Shown in pieces: positions 9,115 to 17,621 of a DNA stretch of 64,000 nucleotides; the stretch's first letter is position 1; every line of letters begins with the position of its first letter. The notes beneath the pieces were generated by a model. That model searched no databases, was not told the DNA's origin, and saw only the letters and a program-made list of their open reading frames with translations. Origin of the DNA: Candidatus Methylaffinis lahnbergensis (GTDB lineage Bacteria > Pseudomonadota > Alphaproteobacteria > Rhizobiales > Beijerinckiaceae); contig PEFW01000006.1 in assembly GCA_002890675.1 (NCBI GenBank), positions 1 through 64,000 on the forward strand. Direction: 5' to 3'. The position numbers and the translations under genes were made by a program.

Positions 9115-10139
9115 TCCGCGACGGCGCCCGGCTGAACCGTCTTGGTGTTCCCGGATTCGCCGATCATCGTTGCAATCCGGCGCAGGGTTTCCCCTATATT
9201 GGTGCCAGCCACCGCCGAAAGCCGCAGCGGCGTTTGCTTGGCGGCGCGTTTTAGCCGCAACCCCTGAGCTTGCAGCGTGGCATGATCGACACTGTCGATC
9301 TTGGAAAGCGCGACGATCTCAGGCTTTTCCGCGAGACCCTTGCCATATGCTTCAAGTTCGCGGCGCAAGGTTTTATAGGCCTTGCCCGCATGCGCGGTTC
9401 CGGCATCGACAAGATGGAGAAGCACGCGGCAGCGCTCAATGTGGCCCAAAAACCTGGCGCCAAGCCCATGGCCGTCGTGCGCCCCTTCGATGAGGCCCGG
9501 AATGTCGGCGACAACGAATTCCCGGCCGTCGCAGGTGGCGGCGCCAAGCTGCGGATGGAGGGTGGTGAAAGGATAAGCGGCGATTCTAGGCCTCGCCGCG
9601 CTGACGGTCGCAAGGAAAGTCGATTTGCCGGCGTTGGGCAAGCCGACGATCCCAGCGTCGGCGATGAGTTTCAACCGCAGCAGGATGACGCGCTGTTCGC
9701 CCTTCTGGCCCGGATTGGCGTGGCGCGGGGCCTGATTGGTCGAGGTCTTGAAGCGGGCATTGCCGAAGCCGCCATTGCCGCCCCGCGCGAGACGGGCGCG
9801 TTGCCCGGTTTCGGTTAAATCGGCAAGCAGAACCTCGCCCTCCCCGTCGAAAATCTGGGTTCCCGCGGGGACCTTCAGAACCGCATCGGCGCCTTTGGCC
9901 CCGGCGCGGTTCTTGCCCATGCCGTGCATTCCGGTGGTCGCCTTGAAGTGTTGCTGGTAGCGATAATCGACCAAGGTATTGAGGCCCGCGGCGCATTCGG
10001 CGATGACGTCGCCGCCGCGCCCGCCGTCGCCGCCATCTGGCCCGCCGAATTCGATGAATTTCTCCCGCCGGAACGACAGGCAACCGGCGCCGCCGTCGCC
10101 TGAACGAACAGTGATTCTGGCCGAATCGAGAAATCTCAT
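9102..10139 (-). CDS. obgE: Obg family GTPase
   Basis: 345 residues from ATG at 10139. The glycine-rich Obg fold fills residues 1-158 ([18 protein letters not shown]). The G domain shows G1 [10 protein letters not shown]3 DIPGLIEGA and G4 LSKID. It is a ribosome-associated GTPase in 50S assembly and stress control. It leads the obgE-proB-proA-nadD operon by overlapping starts. rplU-rpmA, the common upstream partners, are not present; a 660-base gene-free stretch lies upstream instead. Confidence 0.96.
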   Translation of the reverse strand: MRFLDSARITVRSGDGGAGCLSFRREKFIEFGGPDGGDGGRGGDVIAECAAGLNTLVDYRYQQHFKATTGMHGMGKNRAGAKGADAVLKVPAGTQIFDGEGEVLLADLTETGQRARLARGGNGGFGNARFKTSTNQAPRHANPGQKGEQRVILLRLKLIADAGIVGLPNAGKSTFLATVSAARPRIAAYPFTTLHPQLGAATCDGREFVVADIPGLIEGAHDGHGLGARFLGHIERCRVLLHLVDAGTAHAGKAYKTLRRELEAYGKGLAEKPEIVALSKIDSVDHATLQAQGLRLKRAAKQTPLRLSAVAGTNIGETLRRIATMIGESGNTKTVQPGAVAEWHP

Positions 10140-10572
10140 GGCAAAAAATAACCTGGAATCTTAACTTTGGCGCGCGGACCAAGGCACGAGGGATCATGCC
10201 AGAACCAAAAAAGCCGATCAACTTTTTTAAAACCCTGCCCTCATTCCGATGGCCGGGCAAAGCAGCGGATTTACGACACGGCGTCGCGGAAGAACCCGGC
10301 AATTGACATTCGCGATTGCGTTGTCGACGCGCGGCGCGATCCTTCGCCAGGGAAGCCAATTAAGGACAACTGCCGAGCGGCGCTGGTGGGAAGGCTGTTG
10401 ACCCGGCCTGGCATCGCCGTCGCGACGCCGTTTTGCCGGGCACTCACCTCCAAAAACTTGTTCGAGGCCAATCTGATCGACGGTGTCGTCGATCCGCTGG
10501 ACCGCGAGCGGACCGGCGGGAAGCTCTAAGAGCCTGTTTCAAAAGCTTCACCCTTGACTCACAGGACAGGTA

Positions 10573-10641
10573 CTGAGCGGAAGGAAGCTTGAGGTTCCAT
10601 TGCGAGTGAAGCGATTCGCGAAGCGAATGCGATGGAAGCGG
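10573..10641. repeat. 69-bp structured intergenic repeat, copy 1
   Basis: Matches 42314-42382 at 62 of 69 positions; all seven differences are transitions. It folds as an outer stem (TTCCATTGCG with TGCGATGGAA, two wobble pairs) and an inner stem ATTCGC/GCGAAT with loop GAA. A change in the inner stem (A-T here, G-C in copy 2) is fully compensatory. Confidence 0.85.
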
Positions 10642-10748
10642 GCGACTGGAGAGAGCCCACGAAGTGGGCGTCTCGAAGGACGTGGGCTCCTTGTATCCGT
10701 GATGCGCCGCTTACGATGTGGGCGAGGCGCTCCAAGGGCGATCATAAA

Positions 10749-10774
10749 CAAAAAGGCAGCCAAACGGCCGCCTT
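10749..10774 (-). terminator. Rho-independent terminator of rplM-rpsI
   Basis: On the minus strand a 9-bp stem AAGGCGGCC / GGCTGCCTT (one wobble pair) with loop GTTT is followed by TTTTGTTT. It begins 27 bases after the rpsI stop. Confidence 0.8.
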
Positions 10775-10801
10775 GGGGTAAAACAATCGCCGGGCGACGG
10801 C

Positions 10802-11281
10802 TCAGCGCTTCGAGAACTGGAAGCTCCGGCGGGCTTTCTTCTTGCCGTATTTCTTGCGCTCGACGACGCGCGGGTCACGGGTCAAGAAACCTTCTTTCTT
10901 GAGAACGGGGCGCAGATCCGGCTCGTAATTGACTAGCGCCTTGGCAAGGCCGTGGCGCACGGCGCCCGCCTGTCCGGAGAGGCCACCGCCCGCCACGCTG
11001 ACCATCAAATCATATTGGCCGGTGCGCTTGGCGACGCCAAGCGGCTGCTGCAGGATCATCCTGAGCACGGGGCGCGCGAAATAGGCATCGAGCGCCTTCC
11101 CGTTCACCAGGGCTTTGCCGGGGCCGGGCTTGATCCAGACCCGCGCAACCGCGTCCTTGCGCTTCCCGGTGGCATAGGCGCGCCCCTGCGGATCGAGCTT
11201 TTGCACATAGCGCGGAGCCGCCTCGGGAGCCGGCGTCGCCGCGCCTTTCAAATCCTGAAGCGAAGATAAAATTTCGGGCAT
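10802..11281 (-). CDS. rpsI: 30S ribosomal protein S9
   Basis: 159 residues from ATG at 11281, 2 bases after the rplM stop. An Ala/Pro-rich N-terminal extension of about 30 residues precedes the S9 core ([27 protein letters not shown]). The C-terminus [12 protein letters not shown] ends in the SKR tail that reaches the ribosomal P site. Such an N-terminal extension is usual in alphaproteobacteria. Confidence 0.97.
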   Translation of the reverse strand: MPEILSSLQDLKGAATPAPEAAPRYVQKLDPQGRAYATGKRKDAVARVWIKPGPGKALVNGKALDAYFARPVLRMILQQPLGVAKRTGQYDLMVSVAGGGLSGQAGAVRHGLAKALVNYEPDLRPVLKKEGFLTRDPRVVERKKYGKKKARRSFQFSKR

Positions 11282-11283
11282 GA

Positions 11284-11754
11284 TCAGGCGAGCCTCGCGT
11301 TCTTGCGGTTGAGGCTCGCGACATCGAGCGTCACCGGCTGTTGTGCGGCATGAGGATGGTCGGGTCCCTTGTAAACTCGCAGATTGCCGAGCTGCTGGCG
11401 GCCAAGCGGACCACGCGGGAGCATCCGCTCCACCGCCTTTTCGACGATGCGTTCGGGGAACCGGCCTTCCAGAATGAATTTGGCCGAACGTTCCTTGATG
11501 CCGCCCTGAAAGCCGGTATAGCGATAGTATATTTTATGCTCGCGCTTGCGGCCGGTCAGAACCACTTTTTCGGCGTTGACGACAATGATGTTGTCGCCGT
11601 CGTCCAGATGCGGCGTGAACGCCGGCTTGTGCTTGCCGCGCAGCCGCACGGCGATTAGCGAGGCAAGCCGTCCGACGACGAGCCCCTTGGCGTCGATCAA
11701 CACCCATTTTTTTTCGATATCCGCCGCCTTGGCGGAACAAGTCTTGCCGAACAT
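11284..11754 (-). CDS. rplM: 50S ribosomal protein L13
   Basis: 156 residues if started at ATG 11754 ([17 protein letters not shown]), which fits the family N-terminus (MKTxSAKxxxxxKKW). An upstream in-frame ATG at 11814 has a better-spaced ribosome site (AAAAGAG) and would add 20 residues not typical of L13, so the start is uncertain. Conserved [18 protein letters not shown] and [20 protein letters not shown] are present. It is co-transcribed with rpsI. Confidence 0.96.
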   Translation of the reverse strand: MFGKTCSAKAADIEKKWVLIDAKGLVVGRLASLIAVRLRGKHKPAFTPHLDDGDNIIVVNAEKVVLTGRKREHKIYYRYTGFQGGIKERSAKFILEGRFPERIVEKAVERMLPRGPLGRQQLGNLRVYKGPDHPHAAQQPVTLDVASLNRKNARLA

Positions 11755-11904
11755 TTGGGATTCCGTGGCAAATAGGCGCAAGATTGCCCTGAACGGCAGG
11801 GCTTGCGTGTTCATTGGCGCTCTTTTTATGCACCAATTCCCTGCGGGTCAAGGCGACCGGGCACTCCGTTTCCCAAGGCAGGACCGGAGCCAACGACAAG
11901 GCTT

Positions 11905-12342
11905 ATGAGAAACGACGCTTACCCCGACGCTTTTATGCGCGATATTCTGGCGGCCGTGAAAACGATCGCTGTCGTTGGCGCGTCGAATAGGAAGAAAAGG
12001 CCTTCCTATGGCGTTTTCGCCTATCTGCTTGCGCGCGGCTACCAGGTGATCGGCGTCAATCCAGGCCTTGCGGGCAAGAGCGTTCACGGCACGGCGTTTT
12101 TCAAGACTCTCGCGGATGTCCCGGGGGCCATCGACATGGTGGACATTTTCCGCAACTCGGCAGCGGCCGGCGGAGTCGTCAATGAAGCTCTTGCGCTCAA
12201 TCCGAGGCCGAAAGTTATCTGGATGCAGCTCGGCGTCCGCGACGATGCGGCGGCGGCGCGGGCGCAGGCGCTTGGAGTGAAAGTTGTCATGGACCGCTGC
12301 CCCAAAATCGAATACGAGCGCCTGGCGATCCGGAACGCGTAG
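11905..12342 (+). CDS. CoA-binding domain protein (YccU family)
   Basis: 145 residues, ATG at 11905. A Rossmann-like CoA-binding domain covers nearly the whole protein: TIAVVGASNRKKRPSYGVF (dinucleotide/CoA loop) near residue 17 and YLLARGYQVIGVNPGLAG. The C-terminal DRCPKIEYERL is typical of this family. Function is unknown; a CoA or acyl-CoA ligand is assumed from fold. Divergent from rplM-rpsI, an arrangement seen in other Rhizobiales. Confidence 0.85.
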   Translation: MRNDAYPDAFMRDILAAVKTIAVVGASNRKKRPSYGVFAYLLARGYQVIGVNPGLAGKSVHGTAFFKTLADVPGAIDMVDIFRNSAAAGGVVNEALALNPRPKVIWMQLGVRDDAAAARAQALGVKVVMDRCPKIEYERLAIRNA

Positions 12343-12361
12343 AGCGGCCTTCAATCCCTGG

Positions 12362-13447
12362 CTAACGCGCTTGCGAAAGCGCCTGCGCATGCGCCACTGC
12401 CATCCCCAAAACGATCATCGCAAAGGCCTGATGCAAAAGCCCGGCCCAGAGCGGCACGGCTAAGACAAGCGTCGCGATGCCAATTGAAGCTTGCATGGCG
12501 ACGAGGCCCGCCAGTGCCCATGCACGCCGGACCGCCCGGCTGCCTACAGCAGCCCGCGATACGTAAAGAGCCTGCGCCAGAGCAAGCGCCAAAAGTGCAT
12601 AGGCAATCATCCTATGCTGGAACTGGACCAGCAAAATATTGTCGAGGAAATTTCGCCAAAGCGGCGAGAGCAGAGCCAATTTATCGAGAGGCGGCCAAAA
12701 ATATCCGTCGATCAGCGGCCATGTGTTGAACGCGTGCCCCCCGCGCAAGCCAGCGACGAGCCCGCCGAGCCCGATTTGCAAAAGGACGAGCAAGACCATG
12801 CCGCCAGCAAACCACCGCAGCCCCGGCAAGCTCCGCTCCGGGATTTGGGCCACGCGTCGCATAAGCGAAGCGGCGAGCCAAACCAGCGCGGCAAAAGTCA
12901 CGGATGCCAGCAGGAGATGAATTGCGAGCCATTCCTGGGCGACTTCCACGCGCTCCGTTAGCCCTGACTTGACCATCCACCAGCCAACAAAACCCTGCAA
13001 GGCGCCGAGCGCCAGGATGCCGAGAAGCTTTGGCTTGAACGAAGGCGGCAGAAATCCTTTCGCCCAGAAAAAGATCAGCGGCAGCACCATGGCGGCGCCA
13101 ATCAGACGGCCCAAGAGCCGATGGCCCCATTCAAAGAAAAAAATGAATTTGAAACCGCTCAGTTCCATGTCCGGGAAGAGCTGCGCATATTGCGGTATCT
13201 TCTTATAATTCTCGAATTCGGCCAGCCATTCGGTTTGACTCAGCGGCGGAACGATGCCGGTCAAGGGCTTCCATTCGGTAATGGACAGGCCGGATTCGGT
13301 GAGCCTTGTCGCGCCGCCAACGATCACCATCAAAAAGACGAGACCGGCGAGGCTCCAAAGCCAAATCGCGACCGCGCGGTAACGCGCCCGTTGCCGCCTG
13401 TCTGTTGCCACGTGCAACATGGCGCGATTGGCCGGCGCTTCGCCCAT
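12362..13447 (-). CDS. ctaA: Heme A synthase (COX15/CtaA family)
   Basis: 361 residues from ATG at 13447, chosen because GAGGAA lies about 9 bases upstream; an ATG at 13468 would add 7 residues. Eight predicted membrane helices. Conserved GGATRLTESGLSITEWKP in two parts and heme-ligand histidines in EWGHRLLGR, FQHRM and LLHQAF identify the proteobacterial type 2 CtaA. It oxidises the C8 methyl of heme O to formyl, giving heme A for aa3-type oxidases such as the Cox operon 5 kb away. Convergent with the CoA-binding gene. Confidence 0.94.
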   Translation of the reverse strand: MGEAPANRAMLHVATDRRQRARYRAVAIWLWSLAGLVFLMVIVGGATRLTESGLSITEWKPLTGIVPPLSQTEWLAEFENYKKIPQYAQLFPDMELSGFKFIFFFEWGHRLLGRLIGAAMVLPLIFFWAKGFLPPSFKPKLLGILALGALQGFVGWWMVKSGLTERVEVAQEWLAIHLLLASVTFAALVWLAASLMRRVAQIPERSLPGLRWFAGGMVLLVLLQIGLGGLVAGLRGGHAFNTWPLIDGYFWPPLDKLALLSPLWRNFLDNILLVQFQHRMIAYALLALALAQALYVSRAAVGSRAVRRAWALAGLVAMQASIGIATLVLAVPLWAGLLHQAFAMIVLGMAVAHAQALSQAR

Positions 13448-13504
13448 TGCGGGGTTCCTCGAATGCAAAAAGGTATGGTTGTGCGCCTACATGAAAGACG
13501 GCTA

Positions 13505-14440
13505 TTAGGCGGCGCAGCCCGGCTCGATATCGCCTCGGGATCCCGAGCGAGGATAGAAAATTGCGCCAAGGGCGTAGACCGGCGGCAGATCAACACCCGG
13601 CGGCGTTGCGCGGCCGCTTGCCAAATGGCCGGGCAGGAGGTGCGTATGAGGTCCACCGGGCGATTGTCCGCCGGGCGCCGGAATAGAAGTGTAAATCTCG
13701 GCGCGCCCTAAAGGCGATTCAACAACCCTTGCAGGGCTGTGCTTTACGATCGTGGCTCCGGCGGCCTGCAGGACATCTAAGAGCGGCAGGCCCGACGCTT
13801 GGTTCAGCGTGTCCAGCAGGTCTGGCGCGGATGCCCGGACACAGAACCGAAGGTCGTCTCGCCCCAGACCTAGATCGAACCAAGGTTCGTTTCGACACTC
13901 CGGCCGGATCGCGCCCTCGTCGCGGCCGAGCGGCGTGAGAGTTGTTGCAACCGGCAAAGTTACCCTCGCCTTCGAGACAACGAGAAAAATGGCCCGATAG
14001 CCGTGCCGGGTGTGATCTGTTCGCAGCCGCAATGCTCTAACTCGTTCGCCAATTGTCAATTGCAGCGCGCCACGACCAGAGATCGCGGTAATTGTCTCGC
14101 CAGTTACGGAAACGTCGCATGGTTCGTCACGATGGCAAACGAATTCGGCGATCGCGCCATAGCATCCAAGCGCCCAGGTGCCGGATATCTGGCGCAGGCT
14201 TTCAGCGACGAATTCTACAATCCGGCCTTGCGGCCAGGGCAGGCGGGTAATCGAAATGCCCAACGCGTCGATGCGCTCCGGCAGGATGGCCCAGATCGCG
14301 CTACGGCGCACGTCGCCGGCCGAAGCCCATTCGGCGACCTCATCGGCTGTGCGGCCGCATCCAAGACAAAAGCCCAAGGCGCCGTCCATCGTGCAGATAC
14401 CGGTACAGGGGCTTGGGATGGGCTTTGTCTGAATGTCCAT
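13505..14440 (-). CDS. DUF1289 domain protein with long C-terminal domain
   Basis: 311 residues from ATG at 14440. Residues 10-50 carry the DUF1289 cysteine cluster (PCTGIC...D...GFCLGCGRT...E...W), which looks like a small metal-binding module. The remaining 250 residues (ISGTWALGCYGAIAEF, RVRALRLRTDHTRHGYRAIFLVV) form a separate domain often annotated as an uncharacterised family (possibly DUF6925). DUF1289 usually occurs alone as a protein of about 60-80 residues, so the fusion is notable. The C-terminus is Pro/Gly-rich. Function unknown. Frame upstream of 14440 lacks protein character. Confidence 0.75.
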   Translation of the reverse strand: MDIQTKPIPSPCTGICTMDGALGFCLGCGRTADEVAEWASAGDVRRSAIWAILPERIDALGISITRLPWPQGRIVEFVAESLRQISGTWALGCYGAIAEFVCHRDEPCDVSVTGETITAISGRGALQLTIGERVRALRLRTDHTRHGYRAIFLVVSKARVTLPVATTLTPLGRDEGAIRPECRNEPWFDLGLGRDDLRFCVRASAPDLLDTLNQASGLPLLDVLQAAGATIVKHSPARVVESPLGRAEIYTSIPAPGGQSPGGPHTHLLPGHLASGRATPPGVDLPPVYALGAIFYPRSGSRGDIEPGCAA

Positions 14441-14564
14441 TCGCCGTACTGACGCTTGCGACTGAATGAGCACGCTCGCTTCGTCGCCGGCTAGGTGAAA
14501 GCCATAAACGCCGGCGGCGCGGATGTCCATGCGCGGCATGCCGCAGGCGGAAAATGGAGGCAAA

Positions 14565-14780
14565 ATGGGCCAGGGTACCCGCGAATTCACCGGCACGAGC
14601 GTGATGATCGTATTCGTGCCGGTCTATGCGCTCGTCGCCAAGGCTCTGGCGCAAACGCGTCCACTGCAACACGCGCCTGGACTAGTTCTGGCGCTTTGCT
14701 TCGCGGGACTTGGCCTTGCTTGGACCCTGCCGATTATGCCGCAGATCAGATGGATGGAAAAACCCGGTCCGGGAAAGTGA
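14565..14780 (+). CDS. Small membrane protein, DUF2842-like
   Basis: 71 residues with GGAGG 5 bases before ATG at 14565. Two predicted membrane helices (about residues 12-29 and 38-56), then IMPQIRWM near the C-terminus, which resembles the DUF2842 family of short Rhizobiales inner-membrane proteins. No function is known. Divergent from the DUF1289 gene with a short shared upstream region. Confidence 0.7.
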   Translation: MGQGTREFTGTSVMIVFVPVYALVAKALAQTRPLQHAPGLVLALCFAGLGLAWTLPIMPQIRWMEKPGPGK

Positions 14781-14795
14781 CTCCCCGGCTATCGG

Positions 14796-16337
14796 TCAAG
14801 CCGCGTCCCGGCTCAAGTCTTGCGGCGACTCGGCCGGCAGGCCAATGAGCAGGACCTCGCGCGCGCCGCTTTCGATCAGTTGCCGCTCGGCTTCGAATAC
14901 GGCGCCGCCGCGTGGCTCTCCCTGAGCCGCCAGCAGGACGACATCGGCTTCCGCGGCGAGAGTTTTGGCGATGCCGTTCCGGTCGAGAGGCGGCGCGATC
15001 GTGACGATGAAATCATAGATCCCGACCAAGGCATGGAGCACATTTGCGAATTCTTGAAGATCCAGCTCGGCGTCGCGACCAACCGGCAGAAAATGAAGAC
15101 GTGAGGCCGGGTCGCGGCGAATGACTTCGGCAAACGAGGCCGTTCCGGCAAGAAGATCGCAAAGCGCGGGTTCGACGCCTGGCGGATCGCCATGTGGCGC
15201 GCCGGCGGTGGAACTCTCTAAATCCAATAGAGGGGACTCGTCGAGGCCGATGACGATCGATCGTCCCTCGCGGGCGAGTCGGCGGGCAAGATCGAGCATC
15301 ACGCAAGACGCCGCGCCAGTTGCCTGGAGGCTCGTCGCGACGAGCCTAGTGCCTTGCGGACCGCGCGCGGGCACCGCCAGGATGCGCGTCACAATTCTTG
15401 TCATGGCTTGCGCATCGGGGTCATCGCCGCCGGTTTCCTCCTCTATTGCAAACAGCGGGTCTAATTTTGGGGTTAATCGCCGACCTCGCCACGCCACATC
15501 CTTGATGCGGGCGAAAACGCGAACTTGTCCGAGCGTGCGGGGCTGTTCGGGAGGCGCCTCGGTTCGGAGAGGCAAGCGCCTGCGCGGCAGCGCGATCGAC
15601 ACCAATGTGCCGAACCCCACGGCAAGCATCGCGGCGCCCGACAAGACCATCAAGGCCTCGTTTGGATAAACCGGATGTTGCGGTGCGACGGCGCGCGAAA
15701 CGATGCGCGCGTCCGGGGTGCGCGGCAGATCGGCAGTATGCTTGGCGCCGGCGCGCATTTCGAGATAGAGTTCGGCGATGCGATTGGCGGCGTTCGCGGC
15801 AAGTTCGCGATCCTCCGACTGAAATGCGATCGTGACGAGACCGCCCCTGTCCGGCCCGCTCACCCGCAGGCGGTCGGAATAAGCTTCGAGGACCCGGTCC
15901 TCCAGGCTTTTTCGCGCTGGATCGCGCACGATGCCGAGAAAGATTAGGGCGCGGAAACCGGGTCCTGGGCCGCGCGTCACCGGATCGAATTCCGGATTGT
16001 CCGCGATGCCGAGATCCTTGATCGCCCGGCGGGCGAGATCGCGCGACGCGATGAGCTGCGCCTGGCTAGTGGTGGCGCCAAATCCGCCCGCGCCGTCCAA
16101 AAGGGCGACGCTCGATCGCAAGCCGATCAACCCCACCTGCCGGGGGCCGATCAGAACAAGCGTCTCGGCGCTATATACCGGCGGTTGAAGGCAAAGTGCG
16201 ACGCCGGTGATAACCAGAGCGGCGAGCGGCAACCCGATCAACCACCATTTCCGGGCGGCGGCCGCTTCGAAAACCAAGCCAAGATCCAACTCGCGGGTAC
16301 GCGTTGTGCGCCGCGCGTCCCACTCCCGCCAGTCCAT
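14796..16337 (-). CDS. Wzz/ExoP-type polysaccharide chain-length protein with degenerate kinase half
   Basis: 513 residues. A Wzz-type domain spans about residues 17-250, with a first helix WWLIGLPLAALVITGVALCL (31-50), a long periplasmic part and a second helix near 228-250. The C-terminal half (about 315-505) aligns in outline with BY-kinase/ParA-like ATPases of the ExoP family, but the P-loop position reads SLQATGAASCV instead of GxxxxGKT/S. There is a DESPLLD remnant of the Walker A' strand and no Tyr-rich tail, so ATP-dependent autophosphorylation is unlikely (inference). It probably sets chain length of an exopolysaccharide; no Wzy, Wzx or glycosyltransferase genes are adjacent. Confidence 0.78.
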   Translation of the reverse strand: MDWREWDARRTTRTRELDLGLVFEAAAARKWWLIGLPLAALVITGVALCLQPPVYSAETLVLIGPRQVGLIGLRSSVALLDGAGGFGATTSQAQLIASRDLARRAIKDLGIADNPEFDPVTRGPGPGFRALIFLGIVRDPARKSLEDRVLEAYSDRLRVSGPDRGGLVTIAFQSEDRELAANAANRIAELYLEMRAGAKHTADLPRTPDARIVSRAVAPQHPVYPNEALMVLSGAAMLAVGFGTLVSIALPRRRLPLRTEAPPEQPRTLGQVRVFARIKDVAWRGRRLTPKLDPLFAIEEETGGDDPDAQAMTRIVTRILAVPARGPQGTRLVATSLQATGAASCVMLDLARRLAREGRSIVIGLDESPLLDLESSTAGAPHGDPPGVEPALCDLLAGTASFAEVIRRDPASRLHFLPVGRDAELDLQEFANVLHALVGIYDFIVTIAPPLDRNGIAKTLAAEADVVLLAAQGEPRGGAVFEAERQLIESGAREVLLIGLPAESPQDLSRDAA

Positions 16338-16794
16338 AAGCCGACTCCACGAACCAAACAGCGCGATAAGGCGCCGTTATGGTTTCAGCGAAGTTAACTT
16401 TTGGAATTGCGTGCGGCCATCCATGGGATAAACCCAACGTGGGCCGGTCAAAAAGCTGGCTGTAACGCATTTTCCGATCGGATTGAAACGGTTCGCGGCG
16501 AGCGCAGCGCGTGAGCCTCAACCAGGCCGCAAACTCGCTCCGGCGTTTGAACAACCCATCCGGCGGCCCCAGCGCCGTTGGGGCCGTCGCGATCACCGGC
16601 CTCCTCCTACCTCTGCTTCATCAAATTTCGGGTTGCATTCTTTTTGAAATGCCCCGTCGCGGGGGGTAACAACCTCCGCGGCGGAGTATATAATGCCTAA
16701 AAATGCAGCTCGCGGTTCCGTGCGACCAGCCGGTTTATGCCGAGCTTCGCCATGACCTCGTGACCGCTTGCCGCTCGGTTCGGGAGGAACGCTC
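16338..16794. other. Gene-free interval
   Basis: Roughly 450 bases between the divergent Wzz-type and DUF2189 genes. A possible -10 box for the DUF2189 gene lies at 16689. Open frames at 16171-16596 and 16593-16796 (minus) have no protein character. Confidence 0.5.
16689..16694 (+). promoter_or_regulatory. Possible -10 box (TATAAT)
   Basis: An exact TATAAT about 100 bases upstream of the DUF2189 start. The -35 region (about GTAACA, 17 bases upstream) is weak, so this is tentative. Confidence 0.3.
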
Positions 16795-17583
16795 ATGCCG
16801 AAATTCCATGTGTTCGCCGATGATGCAACTCTGGACTATCCTGTCGTGCGCAAGATCGGACTCGCGGACCTCAAGGACGCTCTTGCCAAAGGCATCGACG
16901 ACTTCTGGGCGATACCGACATCCCTTGTTTTTCTAGGTCTAATCTACCCGGTCGTAGGCATGTGCCTCGCTGGCTATGCTCTGCCCTTGCTTTTTCCGCT
17001 CATGTCGGGTTTCGCTCTGGTTGGTCCCTTCGCGGCAATCGGCTTGTACGAGATAAGCCGGCGGCGGGAGCTCGGTCTTGAGACCTCCTGGGCGCATGCT
17101 TTCGAGGTGCGTCACTCGCCGTCGATCCCCTCGCTCCTGGCCCTCGGCCTACTGCTGCTGGTGATCTTCATCTGCTGGCGGGAAACCGCCGAGGCGCTTT
17201 ACGTATGGCTCTTCGGCCGCATGGAGACGGTGTCCTTCACGGAATTTCTCAACGACATCTTCACCACATCCCGAGGCTGGACACTGATCGTTCTGGGTAA
17301 TGCGATCGGTTGCATTTTTGCCGTGGGGGTGCTGAGCATCAGCGTCGTCTCATTTCCCTTGCTGCTCGATCGCGATGTAGGCTTGGCTGTGGCTGTTCTT
17401 ACATCGCTTAAAGCGGTACGGGAGAACCCTGTCACCATGGCGATCTGGGGCTTGATCGTCGCGGCAGTCCTGGCGATCGGCTTTTTGCTACTATTCGTCG
17501 GGCTCGCGGTCGCGGTGCCGATCCTGGCCCATGCGAGTTGGCATCTCTACCGAAAGGTCGTGGAACCGGCCGCCCCTGTCTGA
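16795..17583 (+). CDS. DUF2189 integral membrane protein
   Basis: 262 residues, ATG at 16795 with GGGAGG 6-7 bases upstream. After a soluble N-terminus (about 40 residues) come some six membrane helices. The sequence FGLIYPVVG-like segment, GFALVGPFAAIGLYEISRR and VSFPLLLDRDVGLAVAV match the DUF2189 family, which is common in proteobacteria near cytochrome oxidase genes. Function unknown. It is convergent with the cox operon, ending 38 bases from it. Confidence 0.85.
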   Translation: MPKFHVFADDATLDYPVVRKIGLADLKDALAKGIDDFWAIPTSLVFLGLIYPVVGMCLAGYALPLLFPLMSGFALVGPFAAIGLYEISRRRELGLETSWAHAFEVRHSPSIPSLLALGLLLLVIFICWRETAEALYVWLFGRMETVSFTEFLNDIFTTSRGWTLIVLGNAIGCIFAVGVLSISVVSFPLLLDRDVGLAVAVLTSLKAVRENPVTMAIWGLIVAAVLAIGFLLLFVGLAVAVPILAHASWHLYRKVVEPAAPV

Positions 17584-17621
17584 CGCCAAGCCGTAGAGTC
17601 TTCCCTGGAAACGGCGTCGTC

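Larger units (their letters stand above)
10140..10801. other. Gene-free interval between obgE and rpsI
   Basis: About 660 bases. It holds the rpsI terminator (10749-10774), one copy of the 69-bp structured repeat (10573-10641) and, next to it, a second imperfect hairpin region (GAGCCCAC ... GTGGGCTC, about 10653-10690). A plus-strand open frame at 10167-10529 has no family resemblance and no good ribosome site. The obgE promoter should lie near 10150-10200. Confidence 0.5.

Noticed and set aside
10167..10529. Plus-strand open frame of 120 codons between obgE and rpsI
   Set aside because: No ribosome site and no recognisable family; considered random open sequence.
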